Shown here: one piece after another, positions 45,274 through 52,642 of the stretch
How the letters are laid out: every line of letters begins with the position of its first letter
How positions within the stretch are numbered: position 1 is the first letter of the stretch
Assembly (NCBI RefSeq): GCF_003947415.1
Contig: NZ_QHKL01000001.1
Span: forward strand, 124,001 to 188,000
Direction of reading: 5' to 3'
DNA length: 64,000 nucleotides
Origin: Amycolatopsis sp. WAC 01376
Lineage (GTDB): Bacteria > Actinomycetota > Actinomycetes > Mycobacteriales > Pseudonocardiaceae
Translations under genes and position numbers: made by a program
The notes under the pieces: model-generated
Databases searched by the model: none
Told to the model about the DNA's origin: nothing
The model's input: only the letters and a program-made list of their open reading frames with translations

Positions 45274-46635
45274 TCAGGACGTTCGCGGAGACCTGTTCGT
45301 GGCGATGATCAGCGCGCTGACGGCGAGTGGGGGCAGCGCCCACAGTGCCGTGGCGAGGTAGCCGTTCTGCGTGGGGAGCAACGCGCCGTCCGGGGTGGCC
45401 GCGGCGAGCAGCAACCCGGCGAGTGCGCTGCCCACGGCCATGCCGATGCTGCGGGCGATCTGGTTGATCGAAAGCACGCTCGCCGTTTCTTCTGGTGGCA
45501 CACCGACGAGAACGAGCTTGGGCATCACCGCGAAGACACCTCCGACGGCGAAGCCGAGCAGGGCGATCGCCACGAGGACGAGAGCGAGCGACTGGTTGCC
45601 GGCCGCGAACAGCAGGGCGCTGGCCGCGGCGATCACGATCGAGACCGCGTACGTCCAGCGCTCGGTGACGCGCGCGATGAGGCGCGGCACCGCTTTTCCC
45701 GCGGCGAACCCGAGCAGCGAGAACGGGATCAGGGCCGCTCCCGCGGCGACACCGGGAAGCGCGAATCCGTAGTGGGCGTCTTCGGGGGTCTGCACGTAGC
45801 GGGTGAACAGGCTGAACAGCAGGTACAAACCGGCGCCTGCCACGAGTATCGCCAGGTTCGCGCGCAAGAGGGGCCCTTGGCCGAGCAACCGAAGGTTCAC
45901 CAACGGCACCGCGGTGCGCAGTTCGATGAAGGCCCACACCGCCAGGACCGCGGCGGAACCAGCGAGAAGTCCGGCGGCCAGCCATGGGGTCGACCAGATC
46001 GTGGATTCGGCGATGACCAGCAGGATCCCGAGAGTGCCGAGCGCGAGGAGCACCGCGCCCGTGACGTCGATCCGGGGTGGCTCACCCGGCGCCTCAGCGG
46101 GCAGCGTCCGCCAGGCGATGACCAACGCGACGACGGACAGGAGGAATCCGAACCCGTAGGCGGCACGCAGCCCCGCGAGTTGGTCGAGAAGGCTGATCAC
46201 CGGATAGCCGACCCCGATGCCCACGGTCGAGGCGACCGACAACGCGGCGATCGTCGATGTCGAACGCTCGGGCGGCAGGTGCGAGCGGGCGACGCTCATC
46301 AACAACGCCCCGACAGCGACCCCGAGCCCCTGTAAGCCGCGCCCGATCACCAGCGCCGCGTACGGAAGCGGGAGCACCGTCAGCAGCCCACCCACCACGA
46401 CCATGGCCAGGGTGACCAGGATCGTGGCGCGGCGATACGGGCCGCTGCCGAGCCTGCCCAGCACCGGTCCCGCGATCGCGCCGCTGAACAGCGTCACCGT
46501 CAAGGTCCACTGTGCGGTGTCCAAGGACACGTGCATCCCGGTGGCGACCGGAGTGATCAGGGGCGCCCCGACACTGCCGATCACCGCCCCCGCCAACGCC
46601 GTGCCCACCAACGCTGGACTCAACCGGTCAGCCAT
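45274..46635 (-). CDS. MFS-family exporter
   Basis: 453 residues from ATG 46635 (GTG 46641 is also open). About 14 hydrophobic segments, DHA2-like: motif A region GRLGSGPYRRATILVTLAMV, motif C GLGVAVGALLMS, then SVLSINQIARSIGMAVGSAL. Likely a proton-driven drug/metabolite exporter. Its upstream sequence has TAGTTAGTAACCAGTAACT-type repeats that may be an operator. The gene is the last chromosomal gene before the integrated element. Confidence 0.92.
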   Translation of the reverse strand: MADRLSPALVGTALAGAVIGSVGAPLITPVATGMHVSLDTAQWTLTVTLFSGAIAGPVLGRLGSGPYRRATILVTLAMVVVGGLLTVLPLPYAALVIGRGLQGLGVAVGALLMSVARSHLPPERSTSTIAALSVASTVGIGVGYPVISLLDQLAGLRAAYGFGFLLSVVALVIAWRTLPAEAPGEPPRIDVTGAVLLALGTLGILLVIAESTIWSTPWLAAGLLAGSAAVLAVWAFIELRTAVPLVNLRLLGQGPLLRANLAILVAGAGLYLLFSLFTRYVQTPEDAHYGFALPGVAAGAALIPFSLLGFAAGKAVPRLIARVTERWTYAVSIVIAAASALLFAAGNQSLALVLVAIALLGFAVGGVFAVMPKLVLVGVPPEETASVLSINQIARSIGMAVGSALAGLLLAAATPDGALLPTQNGYLATALWALPPLAVSALIIATNRSPRTS

Positions 46636-46643
46636 GGTCACTA

Positions 46644-46668
46644 AGTTACTGGTTACTAACTACTAACT
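46644..46668 (-). promoter_or_regulatory. Candidate operator upstream of the MFS gene
   Basis: Repeated TTACT/TAACT words in AGTTACTGGTTACTAACT, followed by ACTAACT. The first 18 bp are partly palindromic (AGTTA...TAACT). They lie 9 bp before the MFS start. Seen by eye; no regulator gene is adjacent. Confidence 0.35.
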
Positions 46669-46707
46669 CGATGTGATGTCGATCCCGAGAAGCGTCCGGA
46701 CACGACA

Positions 46708-46742
46708 AAAGCGGCCCCGTGACTTGGTCACGAGGCCGCTTT
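46708..46742 (-). terminator. Original terminator of tRNA-Tyr
   Basis: AAAGCGGCCCCGTGAC / GTCACGAGGCCGCTTT, 16-bp arms with one mismatch and a 3-nt loop, abutting attL. Before integration it would have ended the tRNA-Tyr transcript. Confidence 0.85.
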
Positions 46743-46796
46743 GGTGTGGCGAGTGAGGGATTCGAACCCCCGAAGGCTGTGCCGTCTGATTTACAG
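46742..46796. repeat. attL: 55-bp tRNA-Tyr 3' fragment
   Basis: Identical to 60705-60759. It covers the tRNA from the anticodon loop to the 3' end plus 5 bp. It cannot fold as a full tRNA, since the 5' half is missing. Confidence 0.93.
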
Positions 46797-47094
46797 AGAA
46801 GTCCTCAAGGGCGCCCTGATCTGCGGTTTTGCCGTCATGCCAGCTAGCTTTGGGGCGTATTTGGCGCAGATGCACTACGACACCGTCAACCAAAACTGTT
46901 CTTCAAGCCGTTCGGTACTCCATTCACCGTCTCGGAGTCACCCGCAGCTTCGCTGTTCAGGTACTGCTTACCCCCAGTCGAGACACTTCGCGTAGATCCT
47001 CAGCAGCTTAGAGAGACTGTGTCCCGACTGGTCGGGCCTACAAACCAGCCGGTTACTACGTAAGCAGCCTTGCCCCTAGGCCTACACGTTGGAC
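46797..47094. other. Noncoding left end of the element
   Basis: 298 bp without a supported gene. It contains a 19-bp repeat shared with the right end (46846-46864) and a weak hairpin CCGACTGGT / ACCAGCCGG (47024-47052) that could end the low-GC cassette transcript. Confidence 0.6.
46846..46864. repeat. Candidate integrase arm site, left
   Basis: AGCTTTGGGGCGTATTTGG, identical and in the same orientation at 60588-60606. It lies 50 bp inside attL. Confidence 0.6.
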
Positions 47095-47739
47095 CTACTG
47101 CTGATTTTGCCAAGGGAATGGCTGCACGTCTTCTGCCTGATGCGTAGCCACATAGTGCGCAAACTCATCGCGCTCCAGTGGATACCACTCATCATATGCA
47201 TAACGTCGAAAAAATTCAGCAAGACGCTCACGGAAATGCTCGCCCGCGACGTTATTCAAACGACCTACTCGGTTCGAGGCGCGGACCGATTCCAACCCCC
47301 GAACCCCAAGTTGGAGGACAACTCGAAAGTCCACCGCCATTCGCTCAGTGATTCGATAATTGTCATCCCGAGGAAGGTAGAACCACTTTTGGTTCATCCT
47401 CGCATGCTGAGTTACGAGCGAGACCCATTTTTTAGGCTTGTCAGCCTGATCCGCAGCACGCCTTTCCACCGAATGAAACGGTCGAATTTCACACAGCGAA
47501 ACATCTTCTGCGCGCCCAGCGTCGCAATCTTGACTAATAACGATGGCCGCCACTGGTCGAGCTTGCAGCAGGAGTGACACTCCGTCGCCGCCAGCCTCAA
47601 TATCAGCCCAATTATGCAGTTCTGCCCCACGCTCGCCAGCAACTAGCAAGCTCCCCAGATCCAGATCAACCCTTGGCAGGGAAATAAAGATGTCACCTTG
47701 CCTAATGGGCTCCGAATCCTGAACTGCATCGTATATCAC
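47095..47739 (-). CDS. Cassette protein C with QGD and SQDCD motifs, function unknown
   Basis: 214 residues from GTG 47739. The N-terminus has SEPIRQGDIFISLPRVDLDL and, after about 70 residues, RPVAAIVISQDCDAGRAEDV. The combination RQGDIF...ISQDCD recurs in hypothetical proteins I have seen in accessory regions, but I cannot name a family. The C-terminal half is charged and helical (FRERLAEFFRRYAYDEWYPL). Base composition is far below the host: 47161-47220 has 26 G+C of 60 by my count. It follows cassette gene B by 11 bp. Confidence 0.75.
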   Translation of the reverse strand: MIYDAVQDSEPIRQGDIFISLPRVDLDLGSLLVAGERGAELHNWADIEAGGDGVSLLLQARPVAAIVISQDCDAGRAEDVSLCEIRPFHSVERRAADQADKPKKWVSLVTQHARMNQKWFYLPRDDNYRITERMAVDFRVVLQLGVRGLESVRASNRVGRLNNVAGEHFRERLAEFFRRYAYDEWYPLERDEFAHYVATHQAEDVQPFPWQNQQ

Positions 47740-47750
47740 GTGCGCGTCCC

Positions 47751-48200
47751 CTAGACTTCGTACTCGCTAAACGCCCGAGCCTCACGCTCCGCAAGAGCCA
47801 ACCTGCGAGCCTCAGCATCCTTCATTATCTTAATCGCTACCTGCTGCGCCTCTTGAAACGATAACGTACGATTCGATGCATCAATGTTATCCTCCCGTAA
47901 GCTGTCGATTTCAGCCTGCCTGGTAACAAAGCTGGCAATCTCGTGGACGTCAGGAGCAAACGCGAGGTTAGACGTGTGACCAGCAAGGGGCCGAAAATCT
48001 GGCTCCCGCACGTAAGGTGAAGTTGCTAGCGCCGACGCAATGACAACCGCCGCCACGACGGGGAAGCGCCTAGCTCGGCTATCACTGCCAATTAGCGACG
48101 CGGATTCCCGCGTGAATAATTGATCAACTAGCGGTTCGCAAAAAACTGATTCAGCGCCAAAACCTCCACCCACACTCGGCATCTCAAGTTCTGTCCGCAT
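47751..48200 (-). CDS. Cassette protein B, single-pass membrane protein
   Basis: 149 residues from ATG 48200. One hydrophobic segment at about 43-62 (RRFPVVAAVVIASALATSPY) and a C-terminal helical, charged stretch (LSFQEAQQVAIKIMKDAEAR) that could form a coiled coil. Starts inside the last 17 bp of the upstream TIGR04255 gene, so translation is coupled. No family recognised. Low GC like its neighbours. Confidence 0.7.
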   Translation of the reverse strand: MRTELEMPSVGGGFGAESVFCEPLVDQLFTRESASLIGSDSRARRFPVVAAVVIASALATSPYVREPDFRPLAGHTSNLAFAPDVHEIASFVTRQAEIDSLREDNIDASNRTLSFQEAQQVAIKIMKDAEARRLALAEREARAFSEYEV

Positions 48201-48990
48201 GGTCACTTCCCCCCTCAAATTCGCGCAACAACGAACCCTCAACGAACGAGAAGAACCATTCCTCGGAAGCCTCATGCGCCTTCGAGAGCCAATCGGAAAA
48301 GTCCAGATCTTTGCCCGAGACACCTTCAACGCTGGCAGTTACAGAAATATCGAGGATCATTGCAGGGCGTTCATCCTTAGCGCCCAAACCAAGCTTCACT
48401 GTTCCAATGGAACCATTGAAAGCGAGTGGGTAAGATACCTGAACTGACGTCGCAACAGACGGGCCAGCAGCCGATGCGACCACTGGACCAGGCAAGGTTA
48501 TTTGAGTTCCCAACCTCTCTCGCAGAAACCCCAGGGGGTCAATGCCAGACTCCAACTTTATGGCACTGATATAGCGAAGCTGAAGATGTCGATAGTCGGG
48601 TGGGCTAGCATCACTCGTAACAGCAGCGTAAGCCGCGTCAAGATGGCCTTTCAGATCAATGGCGCTCGCGCGAAACTTATCCCAGTCATAATCGGAAGTC
48701 GCGTTGTACGACACAATACCAGGACCGGCTTGCACTAACGGCCACCCGTCAGCACTCGCCCGGAAGCGGTGCTTTGCGTTGTACGGCGCCATTTCATCCG
48801 GCACCTCCGCCACCGGCAACCTTTCCTGAAAAGGATAATTCTCGCGAATTGCCTGAAATAAGTTCCCGACGTACAGGGGGTGTGCCGGGTCGATCTGCCC
48901 ACCGTTCGGCCCGGGTTTGAGCGCCCACCTGAGCTCAACAAGCGCCTCAACCAGAGGGGCGTTGGGCAGTCTATGCGGCTGCTGGCGCAT
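48184..48990 (-). CDS. TIGR04255 family protein (cassette protein A)
   Basis: 268 residues. The start MRQQPHRLPNAPLVEALVEL then RWALKPGP fits the TIGR04255 family, a sporadically distributed family of unknown function. Later parts include YRHLQLRYISAIKLESGIDP and a beta-rich C-terminal half, ending with SDWLSKAHEASEEWFFSFVE. First gene of the coupled low-GC cassette A-B-C. The family assignment is by N-terminal pattern and length and needs a profile search. Confidence 0.72.
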   Translation of the reverse strand: MRQQPHRLPNAPLVEALVELRWALKPGPNGGQIDPAHPLYVGNLFQAIRENYPFQERLPVAEVPDEMAPYNAKHRFRASADGWPLVQAGPGIVSYNATSDYDWDKFRASAIDLKGHLDAAYAAVTSDASPPDYRHLQLRYISAIKLESGIDPLGFLRERLGTQITLPGPVVASAAGPSVATSVQVSYPLAFNGSIGTVKLGLGAKDERPAMILDISVTASVEGVSGKDLDFSDWLSKAHEASEEWFFSFVEGSLLREFEGGSDHADRT

Positions 48991-49139
48991 TCGGCGGGAC
49001 CTCCACGGACCTTCTACACGGCTCTACGTGGCTTCAGCCTACCCCAGCAACGTCACGTTTCTGACGCTTCAAGCAAGCCTAAAGACAGACGCGATCAGGC
49101 AAAACTACTCACAGTCAAGCACTGCAAGCCGTTACCACC

Positions 49140-50000
49140 TCACAGCGACGTTTCGGATCGTGCGCTACCTCCTGTCATGCGCGAGAGCCCCTGCGCCTGG
49201 CGTCCTTCGGGCGGCTTAGAAACATCGACTACCAGATCATCCTCATCGATCGCTCCTGGGTGATACCGCGTTCCATTGGCGTGAATGGCGTCCACACGCA
49301 TCTGGATGAGGCGCCTACGCGCCTCGTCCTCCTGCGGGTTCCAGTACGACTCAGCCGCCGTCGTCTGCGCGGGGTGCTTCCGGTAGAGCATGCTCGGTTC
49401 GGCGATGAACTCCCCCGGCGTCACTGCCTCTGCCGCCAACAGCGTGGCGATGGTCTCGGCCCCCGTGAGAGCCATCCACCCGCCCAAGGACCAGATGAGA
49501 TCCGTGTGCATCGCGACATTCGCCGCAAGCACTGAGAGCCTGTTCTCTGTCTGCTCTTTGTAGAAGCGGCCGGGCTCCACCGGACCATTGGGAGGGTCGT
49601 ACGGCCCAGGCGTTGTCGTCCCATCCTCGTGCAGGTCAAGACCTGCTGAGACGCACCAGGCGACGCGGTGCAACGCGTCGATATCCCGCGCCAGTGCACC
49701 TGGCAGCAGCACGTCGTCCGCGTCGAGGTTGCGAATCACGATCCCCTGCGCCTGAGATAGCGCCATGTTGCGGGTGACGGCCGCGCGGCCGGCCAAACCG
49801 GTGCCGTAGTGGACGCGAGGATCATCGTCGGGAAGCTCTTGTTTCGGCACACCGCTACTGCCGTCTTCCTGAACACACCACTCCCAGGACCAGCCTTCCG
49901 GCATCTCCTGAGCCCGCAGAGACTCGTAAGCTTCCTTGAGATAGTGGTGTCCGCCCTCAAAGACGGCCGTCACTACGGAGATCAAGCGTGGCGTTGCCAT
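49140..50000 (-). CDS. Glycosyltransferase family 2-like protein
   Basis: 286 residues. GT-A fold: start RLISVVTAVFEGGHHYLKEA, YESLRAQEMPEGWSWEWCVQ, acidic DGS in VQEDGSSGVP, GLAGRAAVTRNMALSQAQG, and the metal-binding DXD as NLDADDVLLPGALA. Its sugar and acceptor are unknown. It begins 3 bp after the GntR gene ends, on the same strand, so both are probably one transcript under GntR control. GC is nearer the host than the cassette to its left. Confidence 0.85.
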   Translation of the reverse strand: MATPRLISVVTAVFEGGHHYLKEAYESLRAQEMPEGWSWEWCVQEDGSSGVPKQELPDDDPRVHYGTGLAGRAAVTRNMALSQAQGIVIRNLDADDVLLPGALARDIDALHRVAWCVSAGLDLHEDGTTTPGPYDPPNGPVEPGRFYKEQTENRLSVLAANVAMHTDLIWSLGGWMALTGAETIATLLAAEAVTPGEFIAEPSMLYRKHPAQTTAAESYWNPQEDEARRRLIQMRVDAIHANGTRYHPGAIDEDDLVVDVSKPPEGRQAQGLSRMTGGSARSETSL

Positions 50001-50003
50001 TGC

Positions 50004-50804
50004 TTACTCGTCCCACTTTCGCAGCTCGGTGGTGTACGACAGGGAAATTCGGTCCGCCGGAGTCAGGAGTTCCGCCACGTCCACCGCACGCCCCGACGTG
50101 TCGTAGCTGATCTTCAGGATGGGAATCACGGGCACGTTGAACGGGATGTCATAGAGGGCCACCTCTTCCTCGGTGGGCATGCGCGCGGAAACGCGATCCT
50201 CGATCTTCCCCACCTCCACCCCTGCCGTGTAGAGCTGGTGAAGGGTACCGCCGGGCCATGGCTCGTTGGACGAGTCCAGCAGCGGCGGGTGATCCTTGAC
50301 GAGCGAATACGGCAGGTACGAAACCATCCTGCTGTAGCCCTCGCCTTCCCGATATTGCCGCAGGTAAGTCCTGCGTAGGACGTAGTCACTCGACGCAAGC
50401 CCCATGATCTTGGCTACCTCGTCCGGCGGGGGTACGACCTCATAGGTCACCTTGTCGTCATTGACGGCAGCGATCTCAACCTTGGCATCCCGCTCCGCCG
50501 AGCCGTGGCGCCGACGAACGTCCTCAGGCTCTTTAACCAGGTCTTTCTCCGCCTGGTAGTTGATGTTCGAGCGCGTCAACTTCTGCGGAACCACGCGAAC
50601 ACGAACGGGCTGCCCTCGGCCGCCGGGCGCTAGAAGACCCTCCCCCTTCAGGGTCTGCACAGCGGCGGAAACGACGTTCTTCCCGACGCCAAACCGCTCT
50701 CGAAGTTGCTCGGTGTTCGGCAAGGTCTCCCCTGGCGCGAACCTGCCCTCGTGGATGTCCGCCCGGAGCTGCTCAGCTACCGCTTTCGCGTCCATTCGTT
50801 CCAT
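50004..50804 (-). CDS. GntR-family regulator with UTRA domain (KorSA-like)
   Basis: 266 residues from ATG 50804. N-terminal winged helix: MDAKAVAEQLRADIHEGRFA, LPNTEQLRERFGVGKNVVSA, AVQTLKGEGLLAPGGRGQP; C-terminal UTRA/chorismate-lyase-like domain (YVLRRTYLRQYREGEGYSRM, VEVGKIEDRVSARMPTEEEV). In AICEs a GntR repressor (KorSA in pSAM2) holds transfer and replication genes off. The divergent operators at 50823-50929 fit that job and its autoregulation. Confidence 0.92.
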   Translation of the reverse strand: MERMDAKAVAEQLRADIHEGRFAPGETLPNTEQLRERFGVGKNVVSAAVQTLKGEGLLAPGGRGQPVRVRVVPQKLTRSNINYQAEKDLVKEPEDVRRRHGSAERDAKVEIAAVNDDKVTYEVVPPPDEVAKIMGLASSDYVLRRTYLRQYREGEGYSRMVSYLPYSLVKDHPPLLDSSNEPWPGGTLHQLYTAGVEVGKIEDRVSARMPTEEEVALYDIPFNVPVIPILKISYDTSGRAVDVAELLTPADRISLSYTTELRKWDE

Positions 50805-50822
50805 GCCCTCATCCTCGCACAC

Positions 50823-50929
50823 CATCCCAGGTTTCGAAACTTCATCCCGGGATGGACTTGACAACGCCGGGATGCAGACGGCAAAGTTCTCGGTACGCCA
50901 TCCCGGGATGGAGAGAACATCCCAGGATG
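50823..50929. promoter_or_regulatory. GntR operator array in the divergent promoter region
   Basis: Two perfect CATCCCGGGATG palindromes (50843-50854, 50899-50910), one CATCCCAGGATG (50918-50929), and half-sites CATCCCAGG (50823) and GCCGGGATG (50866). A TTGACA at 50858-50863 on the plus strand lies between two sites. They sit between the gntR gene and the transfer operon, so binding could silence both. Confidence 0.82.
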
Positions 50930-50956
50930 AACCTGGAATCGAACGAAGGGGACCCG

Positions 50957-51286
50957 ATGAGGTCGGCACAAATCTCCCGCCGTCAGGCCGAAGCGTCTTT
51001 TGACGGGCTGGAGTTCGATGTTTCTGCTGTTCAGGCTGCCGCGCCGATGGCGTGGGACTTCCTGGAGTACACCGACGAAGAGCGCGAGGTTGACGCGCTG
51101 ATCGCGTCGGTTGACGCGGAGCTGGCGGCTGCGACTGTTGCGGCGGATGTGCGGGTGACGCACTCGTTTACCGACGTCCGCCGGGCGACCCGCTCGGAGC
51201 GCCGTAGCGGCCGGACGGTGCTGCGGGCGTTGCCGTCGCTGCTGGACGCCACCGCTGCCGCGTCGTCTGAGGGCGAGGCCGCGTGA
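50957..51286 (+). CDS. AICE hypothetical protein, first gene of the transfer operon
   Basis: 109 residues from ATG 50957 (GAAGGGG upstream). Helical and acidic: RRQAEASFDGLEFDVSAVQA, YTDEEREVDALIASVDAELA, then a basic stretch (FTDVRRATRSERRSGRTVLR) and an Ala-rich tail. No recognised domain. It lies right after the GntR operators and its stop overlaps the next start (TGATG). An ATG at 50927 would fall inside an operator. Confidence 0.7.
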   Translation: MRSAQISRRQAEASFDGLEFDVSAVQAAAPMAWDFLEYTDEEREVDALIASVDAELAAATVAADVRVTHSFTDVRRATRSERRSGRTVLRALPSLLDATAAASSEGEAA

Positions 51287-51753
51287 TGCACACCTTCGAT
51301 GAGGCGTTGCCGCAGGTCCAGCGGGCTCACGAGCACGTGCGGGACGACCTGCGTAAGGCGGATACGAAGGCGCAAGCGCTGTTGTCGGTGGTGGCTGCGG
51401 TGCTGGCCGGTGTGGTCGCGCTGTCCACGCGGTCGGTGTCGCCGGTGGCGATGGTCGCGCTGTGGGCGGCCGCTGTTCCGGTGTTCGGGGCGGTGTTGGT
51501 GCTGCTGTCGGCCCTGCGTCCCCGGATTTCGCAGTTCCCCACGCCGGGGTCTTGGCTGCACGCGGTCTACCACGGTCCGGCCGCGCTGCTGGAAGCGGCG
51601 AGCTCGGCGGCCGCGCAGACCATCGCGGCGGACGTGGTGCTGATCGGCGGGGTCGCGGTGCGGAAGTACCAGCGGATTTCCCGCGCTGTCGGGCTGCTGT
51701 TCGTCGGGATCTGCGTCCTCGCCGTCGCCCTGGTGCTGGCGGTGCTGACATGA
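51286..51753 (+). CDS. Pycsar effector-like (PycTM/DUF5706) membrane protein
   Basis: 155 residues from ATG 51286. Begins with a helical stretch, then DLRKADTKAQALLSVVAAVL, the hallmark region of the PycTM family, where KADxKAxxLL precedes the first membrane helix. Four hydrophobic segments at about 33-48, 53-74, 98-120 and 132-154. PycTM proteins disrupt the membrane when triggered by a cyclic UMP/CMP signal in Pycsar phage defence. No cyclase gene is nearby. Its location inside a transfer operon suggests a transfer or exclusion role instead; both are inference. Confidence 0.75.
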   Translation: MHTFDEALPQVQRAHEHVRDDLRKADTKAQALLSVVAAVLAGVVALSTRSVSPVAMVALWAAAVPVFGAVLVLLSALRPRISQFPTPGSWLHAVYHGPAALLEAASSAAAQTIAADVVLIGGVAVRKYQRISRAVGLLFVGICVLAVALVLAVLT

Positions 51754-51884
51754 CGGCCCGGCTGATCTTCTCCACCGTATCCGCTGTTTCTGACCCCGAC
51801 CTGCGCGGCTCGAACCGCCAAGAACGCTCCGCGCAGACCGGGACTCCCCACCACCACGCAGGTAGCTACACGGGAAGGCCCCTC

Positions 51885-52331
51885 ATGGTACGGAGCAGGA
51901 AGCAGAACGTCGTGCACATCGCTGACGGCGACACCACCCTCGTGGCGCTGGCCCAAGGGACCCGGGACGGGCTCCCAGTGTTCGGGTGGGGTGAGGCCCC
52001 GGCCGGACTGCTCACCACCACCCAACTCCGGGCGGCCGGGCTATCGCCCGCCGGGCTGGACCCGCTGGCGTTGCTGGTGTTCCGCCACCGCAAGCCCTAC
52101 GCCCGTCTGACCGTGGCGGAGCTGTATTCCGCGGTTGCGGCGGCCACCCGGCCGGAGCCGAGCGAGGCACAGCGCACCGCCCGTTTGCGAAACCTCGAGT
52201 TCGCTCACCGGGCACTGCGCACCTGCGTGGACTGCGCGCAGGAGAAGGACTACCGCATGCCGACCAGCACCCGTCAGTGCTGGTCCTGCCTGGAAATCGA
52301 GATGGCCAACGCCGTGGAGGTGGCCGCATGA
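51885..52331 (+). CDS. RRQRL-type zinc-binding protein of AICEs
   Basis: 148 residues from ATG 51885 (GGAAGG six bases upstream). Central part LRAAGLSPAGLDPLALLVFR-HRKPYARL matches the RRQRL-motif class (here RHRKPYARL). The C-terminus has a CX2C...CX2C zinc site: TCVDCAQEKDYRMPTSTRQC then WSCLE. These proteins recur next to transfer genes in Streptomyces and Amycolatopsis integrative elements, and their role is unknown. An ATG at 51750 overlapping the previous stop would give a 193-residue form. Confidence 0.72.
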   Translation: MVRSRKQNVVHIADGDTTLVALAQGTRDGLPVFGWGEAPAGLLTTTQLRAAGLSPAGLDPLALLVFRHRKPYARLTVAELYSAVAAATRPEPSEAQRTARLRNLEFAHRALRTCVDCAQEKDYRMPTSTRQCWSCLEIEMANAVEVAA

Positions 52332-52642
52332 ACACGCACACCCTGATGATCCTGGGTGGGCTCGCGCTGGTCGGTGTGTTCAGCGTGTGGCGTGCCGGGC
52401 GGAAGTCCGCCACGAAGGCGCAGAAGGGCGTGCGGGAGGTGACCCGCATGACTGGCAACACCATCCGGCTCATCCTGGCCACCGCCGTCATCGCGTTCGT
52501 TCAGTGGCTCGTGGTTGTGAAGATCGGCAACACCACCGCTACCTGGATCGCGCTCATCGTCCCGGCCATGTTCGCCGCCGCCACCATCGTGCGGCTCATG
52601 GCCATCACCGAGGTCGTCACCACGCGGGGAGGTCGTCACTGA
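52328..52642 (+). CDS. Small membrane protein of the transfer operon
   Basis: 104 residues from ATG 52328, overlapping the previous stop as ATGA. N-terminal helix (TLMILGGLALVGVFSVW), a basic loop (RAGRKSATKAQKGVREVTRM), and two helices (IRLILATAVIAFVQWLVVV, TWIALIVPAMFAAATIVRLM). Position and topology resemble Spd (spread) proteins, which help plasmid spread within mycelium; that is inference. Confidence 0.72.
   Translation: MNTHTLMILGGLALVGVFSVWRAGRKSATKAQKGVREVTRMTGNTIRLILATAVIAFVQWLVVVKIGNTTATWIALIVPAMFAAATIVRLMAITEVVTTRGGRH

Noticed and set aside
47089..47577. 162-residue plus-strand frame at the left end of the AICE
   Set aside because: Opposite to cassette gene C, which has the coupled operon context; no ribosome site was found.
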